A stretch of 64,000 nucleotides of DNA, taken from assembly GCF_900103535.1 (NCBI RefSeq), contig NZ_FNHQ01000010.1, positions 1 through 64,000 of the forward strand. The letters are read 5' to 3'. Below the pieces are notes generated by a model. It was given only the letters and a program-made list of their open reading frames with translations, was not told the DNA's origin and made no database searches. Shown in pieces: positions 24,560 through 34,241 of the stretch (its first letter is position 1; every line of letters begins with the position of its first letter). The DNA is from Megasphaera paucivorans. Its GTDB lineage: Bacteria; Bacillota; Negativicutes; Veillonellales; Megasphaeraceae. The position numbers and the translations under genes were made by a program.

Positions 24560-25828
24560 TTATAGATTTCGCGATACTAAGTCTTCCATGGAGATGATAT
24601 TGCGGTGGAAGGGAATGTCCGGCTGTTCTGTTAAATAGTCGAGAGCATAGCCGACAGCGGTTGTTACGCCGTATATAAGACCGTCTTCATCAATGTCGAA
24701 TTCCGGAGTGTGGTGATTGGCGCCGCAGCCCTTTTCTCCATTAGCAATTCCCGTGAAGGTAAGTACACCGGGATACAGCCGCATGGTGAGTGCCATGGTT
24801 TCCGAGGCCATCCAGGGTTCGCAGGGTGTCAGTACGGCATCGCCCAAGTATTTTTGTATGGCCTGTTCTGCACGAGTTACGCAGATTTCTGTATTGCGTG
24901 TTTCATACAGCGGCTTTTTCATATGGATAATCTCATAGGAACAGTTATAATTTTTGCAGTCATTTTCCAGCAGTTTTAAAAATTCTTCGTAAAACATTTT
25001 TCCGGCATTGTCGTAGCTGAAAAACCGGCTGGTACCTGAAAAAGTCAAATCATTCGGAATGACGTTCAGTACATCGCCGCTATGGAGGCTGCCGATGGAG
25101 ACCGTCAGTGTTTCCATGGGAGAGACAGCCCGCATGCGCAATGCCTGCAGGTCTTTGTAAAATGCAGTAAAGCAGTCGATGGGGCTTTGTGCCAAATCAG
25201 GACGGGAACCATGGCCGCCGTGTCCTTTGATTTTTATTTTGAATCCGAAGCCGCCGGCCATAGCAGGACCGTGGCAGACCGCCATCTTTCCGGCAGGAAT
25301 ATCCCAGCGTACATGAGTAGCATAGCAGGTATCAATATTCCAACCGCTTTCGTTTTCTAAATACGGCAGTAAATATCGTACGGCATCAGAACCTTCTTCT
25401 CCTTCTTCAAACATGAGAATGACTTTTCCCGGCCAGGTGTCTTTTTGTTCCTGCAGTAACTTAGCTTCCATGAGCAGCATGGCAATATGACCATCATGAC
25501 CGCATGCATGCATTACGCCTTTGTTTTGAGAAATACAGGCGCGAGGGCTGTTGAGGTTCTTTTCGTCTTCGACAATAGGAAGTGCATCTATGTCGGCACG
25601 CAGCAGAATCGTCTTGCCGCTTCCCTGGCCGTCGATCCAGCCGAAAACACCGCCATTTTTGACGTAATGGTGAGAAATACCATAACTATCCAATTTTTTT
25701 TCAATATATTTCATGGTTTCAAATTCTTCAGCCGACAGTTCCGGATGTTCGTGGCAATAGCGGCGGATGGTTTTTAATTCTTCAAAATTTTGCATTACTG
25801 TTTCTTTTACATTCATTTTATATATCAT
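24560..25828 (-). CDS. M20D-family amidohydrolase/peptidase
   Basis: About 422 residues; the real start may be ATG 25816, four codons inside. Zinc-binding motifs of the family are intact: HACGHDGHIAML, the catalytic pair in FEEGEEGSDAV, ATHV, and the C-terminal GANHHTPEFD. The dimerisation domain begins GHGGHGSRPDLAQSPID. Relatives hydrolyse N-acyl or aminobenzoyl amino acids such as hippurate or p-aminobenzoyl-glutamate. It has a consensus promoter and a very strong leader hairpin directly before its ribosome site. Confidence 0.92.
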   Translation of the reverse strand: MIYKMNVKETVMQNFEELKTIRRYCHEHPELSAEEFETMKYIEKKLDSYGISHHYVKNGGVFGWIDGQGSGKTILLRADIDALPIVEDEKNLNSPRACISQNKGVMHACGHDGHIAMLLMEAKLLQEQKDTWPGKVILMFEEGEEGSDAVRYLLPYLENESGWNIDTCYATHVRWDIPAGKMAVCHGPAMAGGFGFKIKIKGHGGHGSRPDLAQSPIDCFTAFYKDLQALRMRAVSPMETLTVSIGSLHSGDVLNVIPNDLTFSGTSRFFSYDNAGKMFYEEFLKLLENDCKNYNCSYEIIHMKKPLYETRNTEICVTRAEQAIQKYLGDAVLTPCEPWMASETMALTMRLYPGVLTFTGIANGEKGCGANHHTPEFDIDEDGLIYGVTTAVGYALDYLTEQPDIPFHRNIISMEDLVSRNL

Positions 25829-25841
25829 CCCTTCGTTTTTA

Positions 25842-25895
25842 GTATGTGATTACAGGCCATTGACCGAAAACGATCAATGGCCTGTAATCACATAC
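25842..25895 (-). promoter_or_regulatory. 22-bp perfect leader hairpin of the M20 gene
   Basis: 25842-25863 and 25874-25895 are exact inverted complements (ends GTATGTGATTACAGG / CCTGTAATCACATAC) around a 10-base loop. It lies between the mapped minus-strand promoter and the AAGGGATG ribosome site, so it is at the 5' end of the mRNA. There is no T-run, so it is not a simple terminator. Confidence 0.7.
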
Positions 25896-25914
25896 GTTAC
25901 TCGAATATGCTAAC

Positions 25915-25943
25915 ATTATAATCAGTCTTTCCGGCAAAGTCAA
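25915..25943 (-). promoter_or_regulatory. Sigma-70-type promoter of the M20 gene
   Basis: On the minus strand TTGACT (25943-25938), 17 bases, then TATAAT (25920-25915). Transcription would start near 25908 and enter the leader hairpin almost at once. Confidence 0.7.
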
Positions 25944-25966
25944 TGCAGGAATCCGTTCCGGATGTG

Positions 25967-25996
25967 TTGAAAAAGCGGAAGCGGTGATGCTATAAT
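25967..25996 (+). promoter_or_regulatory. Promoter of cobQ-cobO
   Basis: TTGAAA (25967-25972), 18 bases, then TATAAT (25991-25996), 58 bases ahead of the cobQ start. No cobalamin riboswitch elements are visible between it and the gene. Confidence 0.65.
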
Positions 25997-26053
25997 TATT
26001 TATAAAGGCAGGTACGAGCGGTACATAGTGATGATATACAGGAGGAGATTCAT

Positions 26054-27577
26054 ATGGCAAAGCCTATTATGGTTGTGGGGACGATGACAAATACAGGAAA
26101 AAGCTGGATCGTTACGGGATTATGCCGGATTTTTCATCAAGACGGCAAATCCGCAGCTCCCTTTAAAGCACAAAATACGGCAAGTAGTTCTTTTATTACA
26201 GATGCAGGAGAAGAAATCAGCAGGGCGCAGGCTGTTCAGGCAGAAGCCGCGGATATTGAACCGACGAGTTTGATGAATCCCGTACTGCTGAAGCCTGCGG
26301 GGGAAGCGAACGTTCAAGTGATTGTACAGGGACATCCCGTGGGCAGCATGACGATGGATAAATTTCAGATATATCATGATAAGAAGCTGGGAGCTGTTTT
26401 GCGGGAGTCCTATGAAGCATTGGCGGCTGCCTACGATATTGTTATTCTGGAAGGGGCGGGCAATCCCTCGGAAGTCGATTCCAGCGAAGATGACCTGGCT
26501 AATATGGGAATGGCTAACGTGGCACAGGCACCGGGGATTTTGGTTGCCGATATGGATAGAGGCGGCGTATTCGCGACGCTGTTTGGGACTATTATGTTAA
26601 TGCGGCCGGAAGAACGGGCGATGATAAAGGGAATTATCATCAATAAATTCAGTGGAGAACCGGACAGCTTGACGTCGGGGCTGCGCATGATTGAAGAAAA
26701 AACAGGAATTCCCGTGTTAGGAGTTGTTCCTATGGCTCCTATCGATATTGAAGAGGAAGATAATCTGTCGGCAAGTATCAAGAGCGATGATGTGGAAAAA
26801 ATCATTACGATCGATGTTATTGCGCTGCCGCATATTTCCAATTTTACGGACTTTAATGCATTTGAACGCATTCCCGGAGTCGCTTTGCGCTATATCCATA
26901 AAGAAAGTGAATTGACCGATCCGGATATGATCATTATTCCGGGGACGTTGAATACGATCGGTGATTTGAAATGGATGCGGCAGAATGGCATAGAAGAAGC
27001 GATCCTGACAAAGGCACGGGAAGGTGTCGTAGTATTCGGTGTCTGCGGCGGGTATCAGATGATGGGAGAAAAACTGGCAGATCCCTATCATGTAGAAGAA
27101 GGCGGCGTACTGAAAGGGATGGGATTGCTCAAAACGGTTACGATGTTTTCCGACCGGAAACGGACTTTTCGCGTGGAAGGATTTTTTGGCAATGTCCGAG
27201 GCATTTTTCGCCAGTTAAAAGGAAAGAGTTTTTATGGATATGAAATTCATTCAGGAATTACCGATTTTCCTACGGAAAATTGCCTGACCCATATGCGGCC
27301 GACATATGAACCGGGAGAAATCGTACCGGAAGGGTCTCAGTATGTTGACGATGTGATGAATGTGTATGGAACTTTTATACATGGCATATTTGATTGCGAA
27401 GGCGTAGCGTCGACGATGGCCCGGGCACTGTTCGCCAAGAAAGGAAGAAAACCTGCTGACATGCAGAGTGTTAATTATCGCTCTTATAAACAAGAGCAGT
27501 ATGATAAATTGGCGGACTGCCTGCGTCGGCATATCGATATGGATAAAATCTACAAGATCGTGGAGGAAGGGTTATAA
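26054..27577 (+). CDS. cobQ: Cobyric acid synthase
   Basis: A 507-residue enzyme of normal length that amidates adenosylcobyrinic diamide in B12 synthesis. The N-terminal dethiobiotin-synthetase-like domain starts VVGTMTNTGKSWIVTGLCR. The C-terminal glutamine amidotransferase has the nucleophile Cys in FGVCGGYQMMG (about residue 329) and the His in TFIHGIFD. The usual FKAQNM motif after the P-loop reads FKAQNTASSSF here. It overlaps cobO by one base. Confidence 0.95.
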   Translation: MAKPIMVVGTMTNTGKSWIVTGLCRIFHQDGKSAAPFKAQNTASSSFITDAGEEISRAQAVQAEAADIEPTSLMNPVLLKPAGEANVQVIVQGHPVGSMTMDKFQIYHDKKLGAVLRESYEALAAAYDIVILEGAGNPSEVDSSEDDLANMGMANVAQAPGILVADMDRGGVFATLFGTIMLMRPEERAMIKGIIINKFSGEPDSLTSGLRMIEEKTGIPVLGVVPMAPIDIEEEDNLSASIKSDDVEKIITIDVIALPHISNFTDFNAFERIPGVALRYIHKESELTDPDMIIIPGTLNTIGDLKWMRQNGIEEAILTKAREGVVVFGVCGGYQMMGEKLADPYHVEEGGVLKGMGLLKTVTMFSDRKRTFRVEGFFGNVRGIFRQLKGKSFYGYEIHSGITDFPTENCLTHMRPTYEPGEIVPEGSQYVDDVMNVYGTFIHGIFDCEGVASTMARALFAKKGRKPADMQSVNYRSYKQEQYDKLADCLRRHIDMDKIYKIVEEGL

Positions 27578-28104
27578 TGGAGACCGGACTGATTCATGTA
27601 TATTGCGGTGACGGCAAGGGAAAAACGACAGCAGCGCTGGGACTGGCTGTCCGCTGTGCGGGAAGAGGCGGAAAGATACTGTTTGTCCAGTTTCTCAAGG
27701 ACCGTCCGACAGGAGAACTTGCGTCTTTGAAATTGATTCCTGGAATTACCGTAGTACGGGGGACGGGAAATAAAAAATTCACTTTCCAAATGACAACGAC
27801 CGAATTGAAAGAAGCGCATGATATACAGAATTCCTTATTTGATACGGTGCTGGAGCAATGCCGTGTCCTGCAGCCGGATATGCTGGTACTAGATGAAATA
27901 CTGGTGGCCTGCAGTACCGGCCTGGTCGATGAATCGAAACTACTTGCGTTTCTGCGAGCTAAGCCGGCTAAACTGGAGGTCGTTCTGACGGGACGCGGTC
28001 CTTCCCAAGCGGTGATAGACGCTGCTGATTATGTATCGGAAATCTGCAAGCGCAAACATCCGTATGATGCAGGACATGCGGCGCGGATCGGCATAGAAGA
28101 ATAG
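27577..28104 (+). CDS. cobO: Cob(I)alamin adenosyltransferase (CobA/BtuR type)
   Basis: A 175-residue P-loop enzyme: YCGDGKGKTTAALG (residues 9-22) and DMLVLDEI downstream. It attaches the 5'-deoxyadenosyl group to cobalt. Its ATG shares the last base of the cobQ stop (TAATG), so it is translationally coupled. Other cobalamin genes are not in the window. Confidence 0.94.
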   Translation: METGLIHVYCGDGKGKTTAALGLAVRCAGRGGKILFVQFLKDRPTGELASLKLIPGITVVRGTGNKKFTFQMTTTELKEAHDIQNSLFDTVLEQCRVLQPDMLVLDEILVACSTGLVDESKLLAFLRAKPAKLEVVLTGRGPSQAVIDAADYVSEICKRKHPYDAGHAARIGIEE

Positions 28105-28149
28105 TTTTTCAAGGTAGAAGTGCGGTGTGTGCGGATGTCTGAGGATAAA

Positions 28150-28176
28150 AACAGGAGAGAGCCGAGGCTCTCTCCT
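28150..28176. terminator. Bidirectional terminator between cobO and lytT
   Basis: GGAGAGAGCC and GGCTCTCTCC form a 10-bp stem, with ATTTTATT on one side and TTTTTATCC on the other strand. It overlaps the lytT stop codon region by two bases. Confidence 0.85.
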
Positions 28177-28945
28177 ATTTTATTCCCAATAGTTCCTTGA
28201 TTTCTTTGAGATGGCTTTTCCCTACAGGAATTTCACCTAATTCTTTTTTCCCGGGCAATGGGATTTTCAGCCAATAGGTACTTTTATACCAAGGAAGAAT
28301 TTCCCGGACCTGGGACAGATTGACCAGATAGCTGCGATGTACACGCTTGATCGGCGTATCCTTTAATTTTTCTTCTAAGGAGGACAGCGTATCATTATAT
28401 GTATACATACCGCTTAACGCAATTACATGGACGACGCCGTCGGTTACGTGGATATACAGTATTTCCGACATGTCGATCAAATTGATGTGGCCGTTTTTTT
28501 CTACGACTAACTTATGGAGTGGTCTGGGAGAGAGTTTCGGCAGTGAATCATCAATAGAATGAAGTTTCCTGTTTTTTTCATCAGAAGTCAGTTTTTTTAA
28601 ACGGGAAATAGTATCATCAAGCCGTTCTTCCTCAAACGGTTTCAGCAGATAGTCTATGGCATGGACGTCAAACGCATTGATGGCATATTCATCGTATGCC
28701 GTAGCAAAAACGATCAAAGTGTTCTGTGATAATTTACGAATAATACGGGCCGTTTCTATCCCGCTGAGGCTGCGCATCTGGATATCGAGGAATACGACAT
28801 CCGGTTTCAACTGCGCGGTTTGAGCAATGGCTTCTTCACCGCTGTCGCACTCGGCACAAATGGTTAAATCGCTGTAGCGGGATAATAAATAGTGGAGTTC
28901 ATCGCGAGCCGGTTTTTCGTCGTCTACAATGATGACATTAAGCAT
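28175..28945 (-). CDS. lytT: LytTR-family response regulator
   Basis: A 256-residue two-domain regulator. The receiver (residues 2-120) has acidic VDDEKPARDE, phospho-acceptor Asp54 in FLDIQM, and Lys in DYLLKPF. The LytTR DNA-binding domain (about 150-252) includes VHRSYLVNLSQVREILPWYKS. It overlaps lytS by eight bases. LytTR regulators bind direct repeats near genes for murein hydrolases, holin-like proteins or pyruvate uptake; no target gene is adjacent. Confidence 0.93.
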   Translation of the reverse strand: MLNVIIVDDEKPARDELHYLLSRYSDLTICAECDSGEEAIAQTAQLKPDVVFLDIQMRSLSGIETARIIRKLSQNTLIVFATAYDEYAINAFDVHAIDYLLKPFEEERLDDTISRLKKLTSDEKNRKLHSIDDSLPKLSPRPLHKLVVEKNGHINLIDMSEILYIHVTDGVVHVIALSGMYTYNDTLSSLEEKLKDTPIKRVHRSYLVNLSQVREILPWYKSTYWLKIPLPGKKELGEIPVGKSHLKEIKELLGIK

Positions 28946-30659
28946 GAACTATAACCTCCTTTGATTTTGACACCGTTGTTGGCAGCAATTGTTTCGGCAA
29001 ATGAATGAAGACCGTGGTTCCCTGTCCTGCGGTGCTTTCGATCTTAAGGCCGTAGCGGTCTCCGTACAATCCTTGCAGGCGTGCATTGACATTATAGAGT
29101 CCAATATGATCTTGCTGTTCCTTGAATATTTCGTTGGTTACCGTCATGCCGATGCCGTCGTCGTGGATGATAAAGCAGAGGGTATCCTCTTCTATAAATC
29201 CTTTTATGGACAACGTACCGCCGTTTTCTTTTTTGTGCAGACCGTGCTGCAGCGCATTTTCAACAAGAGGCTGCAGCGTCAGAGACGGGATTCCGTAGGA
29301 GAAAATTTCAGGGTCGATATGTTCCGTAATGGATAATTTATCGCCATCCCGTATTTTCGCAATTTCCAAATACGCGTGAACCTGAAAGAGCTCTTCACGG
29401 ATAGAAATAATTTTTCCTGTTTTTTGCAGGGAAAAGCGGAATAAGGCGCTTAGCTTAGTTAAAATATGACGCGCCGTATCCGGTTGTGTACGGATAAGCG
29501 ATGAAATCGTATTTAACGTATTAAATAGGAAATGCGGGTTGATCTGCATGTGGAGTGCCATTAATTTAGCTTTGTCAGCCAGTTTTGACTGGTTGTCCAG
29601 TTCAGCTAAATCAAGCTGAGTCGAAAAAAGCGTGCCGATATCTTTGGCAAAAACAAAATCGGAATGGCTGATGGCATTGGTTTGTGTATAATACATTTTT
29701 AAGGTACCGGCTAAATGATTGCGTTTAAATAAAGGTACGACGATTGCCGAGGCTAGTTTGCAGCCGGGATAGGAACAGCCGATTTCCTCATGATTGGCAG
29801 CGACGGTTATTTTTCCGGTTTTCAAGGTGTGGCAGGTAGCACTGGTGAGACCGGCATTGCGGTGGGGACCATGGTGCGCACTTTCGACGCCGGCAAATCC
29901 CAGTACTTCCGTTGTATTCGTCAAAGCAACGGCCTGATAATCGGTTGTTTGGAGAATAATATTGACGGCGGCCTGGGCGTTTTTTTCCGTTAGTCCCGTA
30001 CGAAGGTATGGCAGGGTATGATTTGCGATATGCAGTGCCCGATGAGATTGTTCGGCAGAAATTCTGTCTTCCTGTTCAAAGGCACGGCGGACGATCACCA
30101 TAAAGATGACAAGTCCCATGGAATTGGCGGCGGTCATGGGCAAGCCGATCGTATTGACTAATTCCAGTGCACGTGAAAACGGATATGCCGTGAGCAAGAT
30201 CATGACCATCTGCAGGATATTGACGGTGATGCCCAATGTAAAAGTAACGATCCAGGGGATTTTCTTCTTTTGATAATAATAGCAGACAAAACCGGAAATC
30301 AGACCGGAAAAGATACAGGATAAGGAACAGGGAAGTGCAGTGAAACCACCCATTGTATACCGGTGGATACCCGTAATGATTCCGACGACGGTGCCGATGA
30401 TCGGCCCGAATAACAGGCCGCAGAGCATGATGATGACTTCGCGGGAATTGGCAATGGCATCATGGATGGGAACGCCAGCATAGGAGCAAAAAATACCCAT
30501 ACTGCTGAATAAAAGAATAATAACAACATTTCCCATAGAACCTATTTTACGTGTGAGGACTTGATGAAATACAGTTGTTTGCGTCAGCATATATCCCGAT
30601 ATGGCGACCAGGCTGATACGTTCCAGCATTTCTAATAACAAATTGGATATGACAAGCAT
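28938..30659 (-). CDS. lytS: LytS-family sensor histidine kinase
   Basis: A 573-residue kinase with an N-terminal 5TM-Lyt membrane domain (about residues 1-195, containing the NSREVIIMLCGLLFGP segment), a GAF domain (about 220-355), a His_kinase domain with the H box HMQINPHFLFNTLN (phospho-His about 376), and a GHKL ATPase (VENALQHG, then DDGIGM). It signals to LytT. The pair is related to BtsS/YpdA and LytS sensors that respond to pyruvate or membrane potential; the stimulus here is unknown. Confidence 0.94.
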   Translation of the reverse strand: MLVISNLLLEMLERISLVAISGYMLTQTTVFHQVLTRKIGSMGNVVIILLFSSMGIFCSYAGVPIHDAIANSREVIIMLCGLLFGPIIGTVVGIITGIHRYTMGGFTALPCSLSCIFSGLISGFVCYYYQKKKIPWIVTFTLGITVNILQMVMILLTAYPFSRALELVNTIGLPMTAANSMGLVIFMVIVRRAFEQEDRISAEQSHRALHIANHTLPYLRTGLTEKNAQAAVNIILQTTDYQAVALTNTTEVLGFAGVESAHHGPHRNAGLTSATCHTLKTGKITVAANHEEIGCSYPGCKLASAIVVPLFKRNHLAGTLKMYYTQTNAISHSDFVFAKDIGTLFSTQLDLAELDNQSKLADKAKLMALHMQINPHFLFNTLNTISSLIRTQPDTARHILTKLSALFRFSLQKTGKIISIREELFQVHAYLEIAKIRDGDKLSITEHIDPEIFSYGIPSLTLQPLVENALQHGLHKKENGGTLSIKGFIEEDTLCFIIHDDGIGMTVTNEIFKEQQDHIGLYNVNARLQGLYGDRYGLKIESTAGQGTTVFIHLPKQLLPTTVSKSKEVIVHA

Positions 30660-30828
30660 CTTTATATAAATCCTTTCTTGTAGACAGATAGTAGAATACC
30701 ATCTTAGTATAGCATATCTGCATGTACATTCAATCGGCAGAAAGAAAAATTGATTTATATGAAAGACGCTCTATGGTATAATTAAACTATTACAGTATAT
30801 TTATCTGTTGTGTGAGGTGCGTACTCAA

Positions 30829-32271
30829 TTGGAACAAGCTGTGCGAAAAATATTAATAGCATTTAATGCCAAAGGCTATGAGGCGTATATCGTCGGAGGT
30901 GCTGTGCGGGATTTGCTGCTGCAGCAGCAGCCCCATGACTATGATATTACGACTTCTGCCCGCCCGGAGGAAATCCGTGCGGTTGCCGATGAGCAGGGCT
31001 GGCGTGCGGTAGATATACAAGGTGCCAGATTTGGTATTATCGCGCTTCTTGTAGATTCTGTAGTTGTAGAGACGGCCACGTTTCGTGGGGAATCTTATGG
31101 CACCGATAGTCACCGGCCTGAAAAAATATGGTATGCAGATACGCTGCAGGAGGATGTATGCCGACGCGATTTTACGGTGAATGCACTGGCAATGGATGCG
31201 GCGGGGACTATATATGATTATGTAGGCGGACGCAAGGATATACGTAAGAAGCGTCTGACGGCCGTAGGGGATCCCGTGCGCCGGTTTCAGGAAGACGCAC
31301 TGCGCTTGTTTCGTGTGTGTCGCTTTACCGGGCAATTGGATTTTTTGCCGGACAAGGACGTATTGGTTGCGATGCCGAATGCGTTTTCCCGGGTAGAGGG
31401 TCTTTCGTTGACACGCGTTGTTGCTGAAATTGACAAGCTTATGGTTGCACCGTATGCGGCCAAAGGCCTGGATATTCTCGTGCGGTCCGGATTGGGGGAC
31501 TGCTGCTGCCGAAAGAAAAAAGACGGGATCTATACACCTGTTCCGATTTTACCGGAACTATCCCATTTGCCGCATACACCGCAATCCCGTCCGTTTCATG
31601 CCTTTGACGCATGGATTCATACATTGGCGGCGGTGGCGCATACCCCGCCGGAACTGACAGTGCGGTATGCGGCGCTGTTCCATGATGCAGCCAAGGGGCT
31701 TCCCGGTATCCGCGGTATCCATCAGGGACGGCTGACGGATTATGGGCATGATGAAAAAGGTGCCGCAATAGCCGCACAGATTTTGACTCGCTGGGAAAAA
31801 CCGGAGGCTATGGTCCGCCGCGTGTCCTGGCTCGTAAAAACACATATGAAATTCCATTATTTTGCGAATACAGGGATGGGAGACGTGGACAAGTGGCTGC
31901 GCAGGGAAGCACAACAGGGCCCGTTCCGCAGGACTGCGGATCTTACGGAGGCAGTCGGACAGGCGACGCAGCTGGCCATTGGCGATGTGCTGGCTTGCGG
32001 AGGTATTTCTGATACCAGCGGGACAGCATCCTTTGGGGAGTATATGCGGCTGCTGGCTGAACAAATGCCGATCCATACGAAAGATTTGCACTATGACCGG
32101 CGTATACCGGAACAGTGCGGTAATTTAACGGGGACTTGTCTGCAGATATTGCTGCAGCGCGTGCAAAATAAAAATTTACAAAATGATCCGGAGATATTAG
32201 CAGAAGCTGCCGGCAAATGGTTACAGCGGCAGCGTGGAGCTTATGACAATAACGATGAAAGAAAACAATAA
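30829..32271 (+). CDS. cca: CCA tRNA nucleotidyltransferase with HD domain
   Basis: About 480 residues from TTG 30829, chosen because GAGGTG lies nine bases upstream; an in-frame TTG at 30808 lacks a ribosome site. The class II nucleotidyltransferase head has VGGAVRDLLL (about residues 18-27), DYDITTSARPEE and CRRDFTVNALAMD. The RNA-binding neck follows, then an HD phosphohydrolase domain (ALFHDAAKG). It adds or repairs the tRNA 3' CCA. The next gene overlaps its end. Confidence 0.93.
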   Translation: MEQAVRKILIAFNAKGYEAYIVGGAVRDLLLQQQPHDYDITTSARPEEIRAVADEQGWRAVDIQGARFGIIALLVDSVVVETATFRGESYGTDSHRPEKIWYADTLQEDVCRRDFTVNALAMDAAGTIYDYVGGRKDIRKKRLTAVGDPVRRFQEDALRLFRVCRFTGQLDFLPDKDVLVAMPNAFSRVEGLSLTRVVAEIDKLMVAPYAAKGLDILVRSGLGDCCCRKKKDGIYTPVPILPELSHLPHTPQSRPFHAFDAWIHTLAAVAHTPPELTVRYAALFHDAAKGLPGIRGIHQGRLTDYGHDEKGAAIAAQILTRWEKPEAMVRRVSWLVKTHMKFHYFANTGMGDVDKWLRREAQQGPFRRTADLTEAVGQATQLAIGDVLACGGISDTSGTASFGEYMRLLAEQMPIHTKDLHYDRRIPEQCGNLTGTCLQILLQRVQNKNLQNDPEILAEAAGKWLQRQRGAYDNNDERKQ

Positions 32272-34231
32272 AACTCGTATGAACAATCGAATACGCAGGA
32301 GAATCAGCACTTGCTTGATCCTGCTTCTCGCCATGTGCATGGTCATCGGAGGACGCCTTTTCTGGCTGCAGGTCGTTCAGGGAGGCATGCTGGCAAAACG
32401 GGCAGATATGCAGTCGGAAGAAGACCGTAAACTGCAATCGCCGCGGGGAACTATTTTTGATAGAAACGGTAATATACTTGCCGTAAGTTCTATGGCAAAA
32501 TCATTGTATGCGGATCCTACGATGATCAATCGGTCTCCTGCGGAATTGGCGGTACTTTTAGCGCCGTATATTCATCTTAAACCGCAGCAAATCCAAGAAC
32601 GGCTGCAGCGGGATACCGCGTTTGTCTGGTTGCAGCGGACGATGGATCACGAGAAATACGAAGCCCTGGAAGCGATGATCCAGCGTGAAAAACTCAAGGG
32701 TCTGGTATTTATTGATGAAAGCTGCCGTTCGTATCCTAATGGCAGTTTGGCTGCCCAACTTGTCGGTTTTGTCGGGGACAATGACCGGGGGCTGGATGGG
32801 ATCGAAATGGTGCTGGACAAGGAAATTAAAGGGGATGTCCGTAAATTTCGCCTGACGACAGACCGCAATAATATACCTATTTTTGAATCGACGCTGGAGC
32901 AAATTTTGCCGGATAAACAGCGATCTGTTCAACTGACGATCGATAATACGATCCAATATGTAGCAGAAAAAGGACTGGATATGGTCGTGAAGCAAAGTCA
33001 TCCGACCGGTGCGTCTGTCATTATTATGAATCCGAAGAACGGAGAAATCCTGGCTATGGCCAGCCGGCCTACGTTTGACCCCAACCATTACGGCAAGGGA
33101 AACAGCGAATCCTATAAAAACCGGGCCGTGATCAATATGTATGAACCGGGTTCTACCTTTAAAGCCATTGTGGCAGCAACTGCTCTGGATGCGGGAACGT
33201 GGGGCGTAGATACAACGTATGATGACGTAGGATATATTAATGTCGATGACCGGCAGATCCGCAATTGGGATGAGACCGGCATGGGCATCGTGACATTAAA
33301 GGATATATTGAAGTTTTCCATTAATACAGGTATGGCTAATATCGGGCTTCATACAGGCGGAGATATTTTGACCTCGTATGCTAAGAAATTTGGATTTGGC
33401 AAACCAACAGATATCGAACTTCCCGGAGAAGGGACGGGAATACTCTTCAATCCCAAAACGATGAGCCGTGTCGATGTTGCAACTATGTCCATCGGACAAG
33501 GCGTGGCCGTTACGCCGCTGCAGATGGTACAGGCCTTTGGGGCGTTGGCAAACGGCGGACATATGATGCGGCCTCACGTCCTCAAGGAAATCGATAATCC
33601 CGATGGATCGGTATATGAAAAAATGGAACCGCAGGAAATAGGTACGCCTGTTTCGGAGGAAGTGGCGCATACCATCGCTTCTATTTTAGAGCAGGAAGTA
33701 TCTTCTGGCGGCGGACAGAATGCCAAAGTCGAAGGATATCAATTCTGCGGCAAGACAGGGACGGCACAGCGGTTGAATGCCGAGGGAACCGGATATGCAG
33801 AAGGACAGTATATCGGTTCTTTTATCGGATTTGGACCGTATGATGATCCGCAATATGTAGTGCTTATCGTTGTTGATAATCCTTCGGGAACCTATTATGG
33901 CGCGCAAGTGGCAGCACCTATTTTTAAAGAAATGATGACGCAGATCGTCCGTATTAAAGGGATACGGCCGACGGCTTCTGCGGCTAATGCAGATTTTCCT
34001 AAAAAGCAGGAGGCAATCAAAAAAAGAGTGATTCCGGATGTGGTGCAAAGTGGGGAGGGAATTTTGCTGCCTTCTTTTATCGGCTGGGATACGAGAGATG
34101 TAAATGACTGGCTGGATAAAGCGAATCTCGGATTTGTACCTAACGGGACAGGCCGCGCCGTTTATCAGAACCCAGCTGGCGGCCGGTATGTGGAACCGGG
34201 AACGGATGTCCACATAACATTTATGCGATAG
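32243..34231 (+). CDS. Class B penicillin-binding protein with PASTA domain (FtsI/SpoVD-like)
   Basis: A 662-residue transpeptidase. It has a basic N-terminus, one membrane anchor (about 21-45), a PBP dimerisation domain starting at SPRGTIFDRNGN, and the transpeptidase domain with STFK (Ser304, Lys307), SIN and CGKTGTAQ. A single C-terminal PASTA module (LPSFIGWDTRDVNDWLDKANL) completes it. It cross-links septal peptidoglycan. It overlaps cca. ATG 32243 is preceded by GTGGAG but closely spaced; ATG 32258 is the alternative. Confidence 0.9.
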   Translation: MTITMKENNKTRMNNRIRRRISTCLILLLAMCMVIGGRLFWLQVVQGGMLAKRADMQSEEDRKLQSPRGTIFDRNGNILAVSSMAKSLYADPTMINRSPAELAVLLAPYIHLKPQQIQERLQRDTAFVWLQRTMDHEKYEALEAMIQREKLKGLVFIDESCRSYPNGSLAAQLVGFVGDNDRGLDGIEMVLDKEIKGDVRKFRLTTDRNNIPIFESTLEQILPDKQRSVQLTIDNTIQYVAEKGLDMVVKQSHPTGASVIIMNPKNGEILAMASRPTFDPNHYGKGNSESYKNRAVINMYEPGSTFKAIVAATALDAGTWGVDTTYDDVGYINVDDRQIRNWDETGMGIVTLKDILKFSINTGMANIGLHTGGDILTSYAKKFGFGKPTDIELPGEGTGILFNPKTMSRVDVATMSIGQGVAVTPLQMVQAFGALANGGHMMRPHVLKEIDNPDGSVYEKMEPQEIGTPVSEEVAHTIASILEQEVSSGGGQNAKVEGYQFCGKTGTAQRLNAEGTGYAEGQYIGSFIGFGPYDDPQYVVLIVVDNPSGTYYGAQVAAPIFKEMMTQIVRIKGIRPTASAANADFPKKQEAIKKRVIPDVVQSGEGILLPSFIGWDTRDVNDWLDKANLGFVPNGTGRAVYQNPAGGRYVEPGTDVHITFMR

Positions 34232-34241
34232 AGGTGATATG

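Noticed and set aside
25896-26053. Possible cobalamin riboswitch upstream of cobQ
   Set aside because: No B12-box or multi-stem leader is visible; only a promoter and a ribosome site are present.
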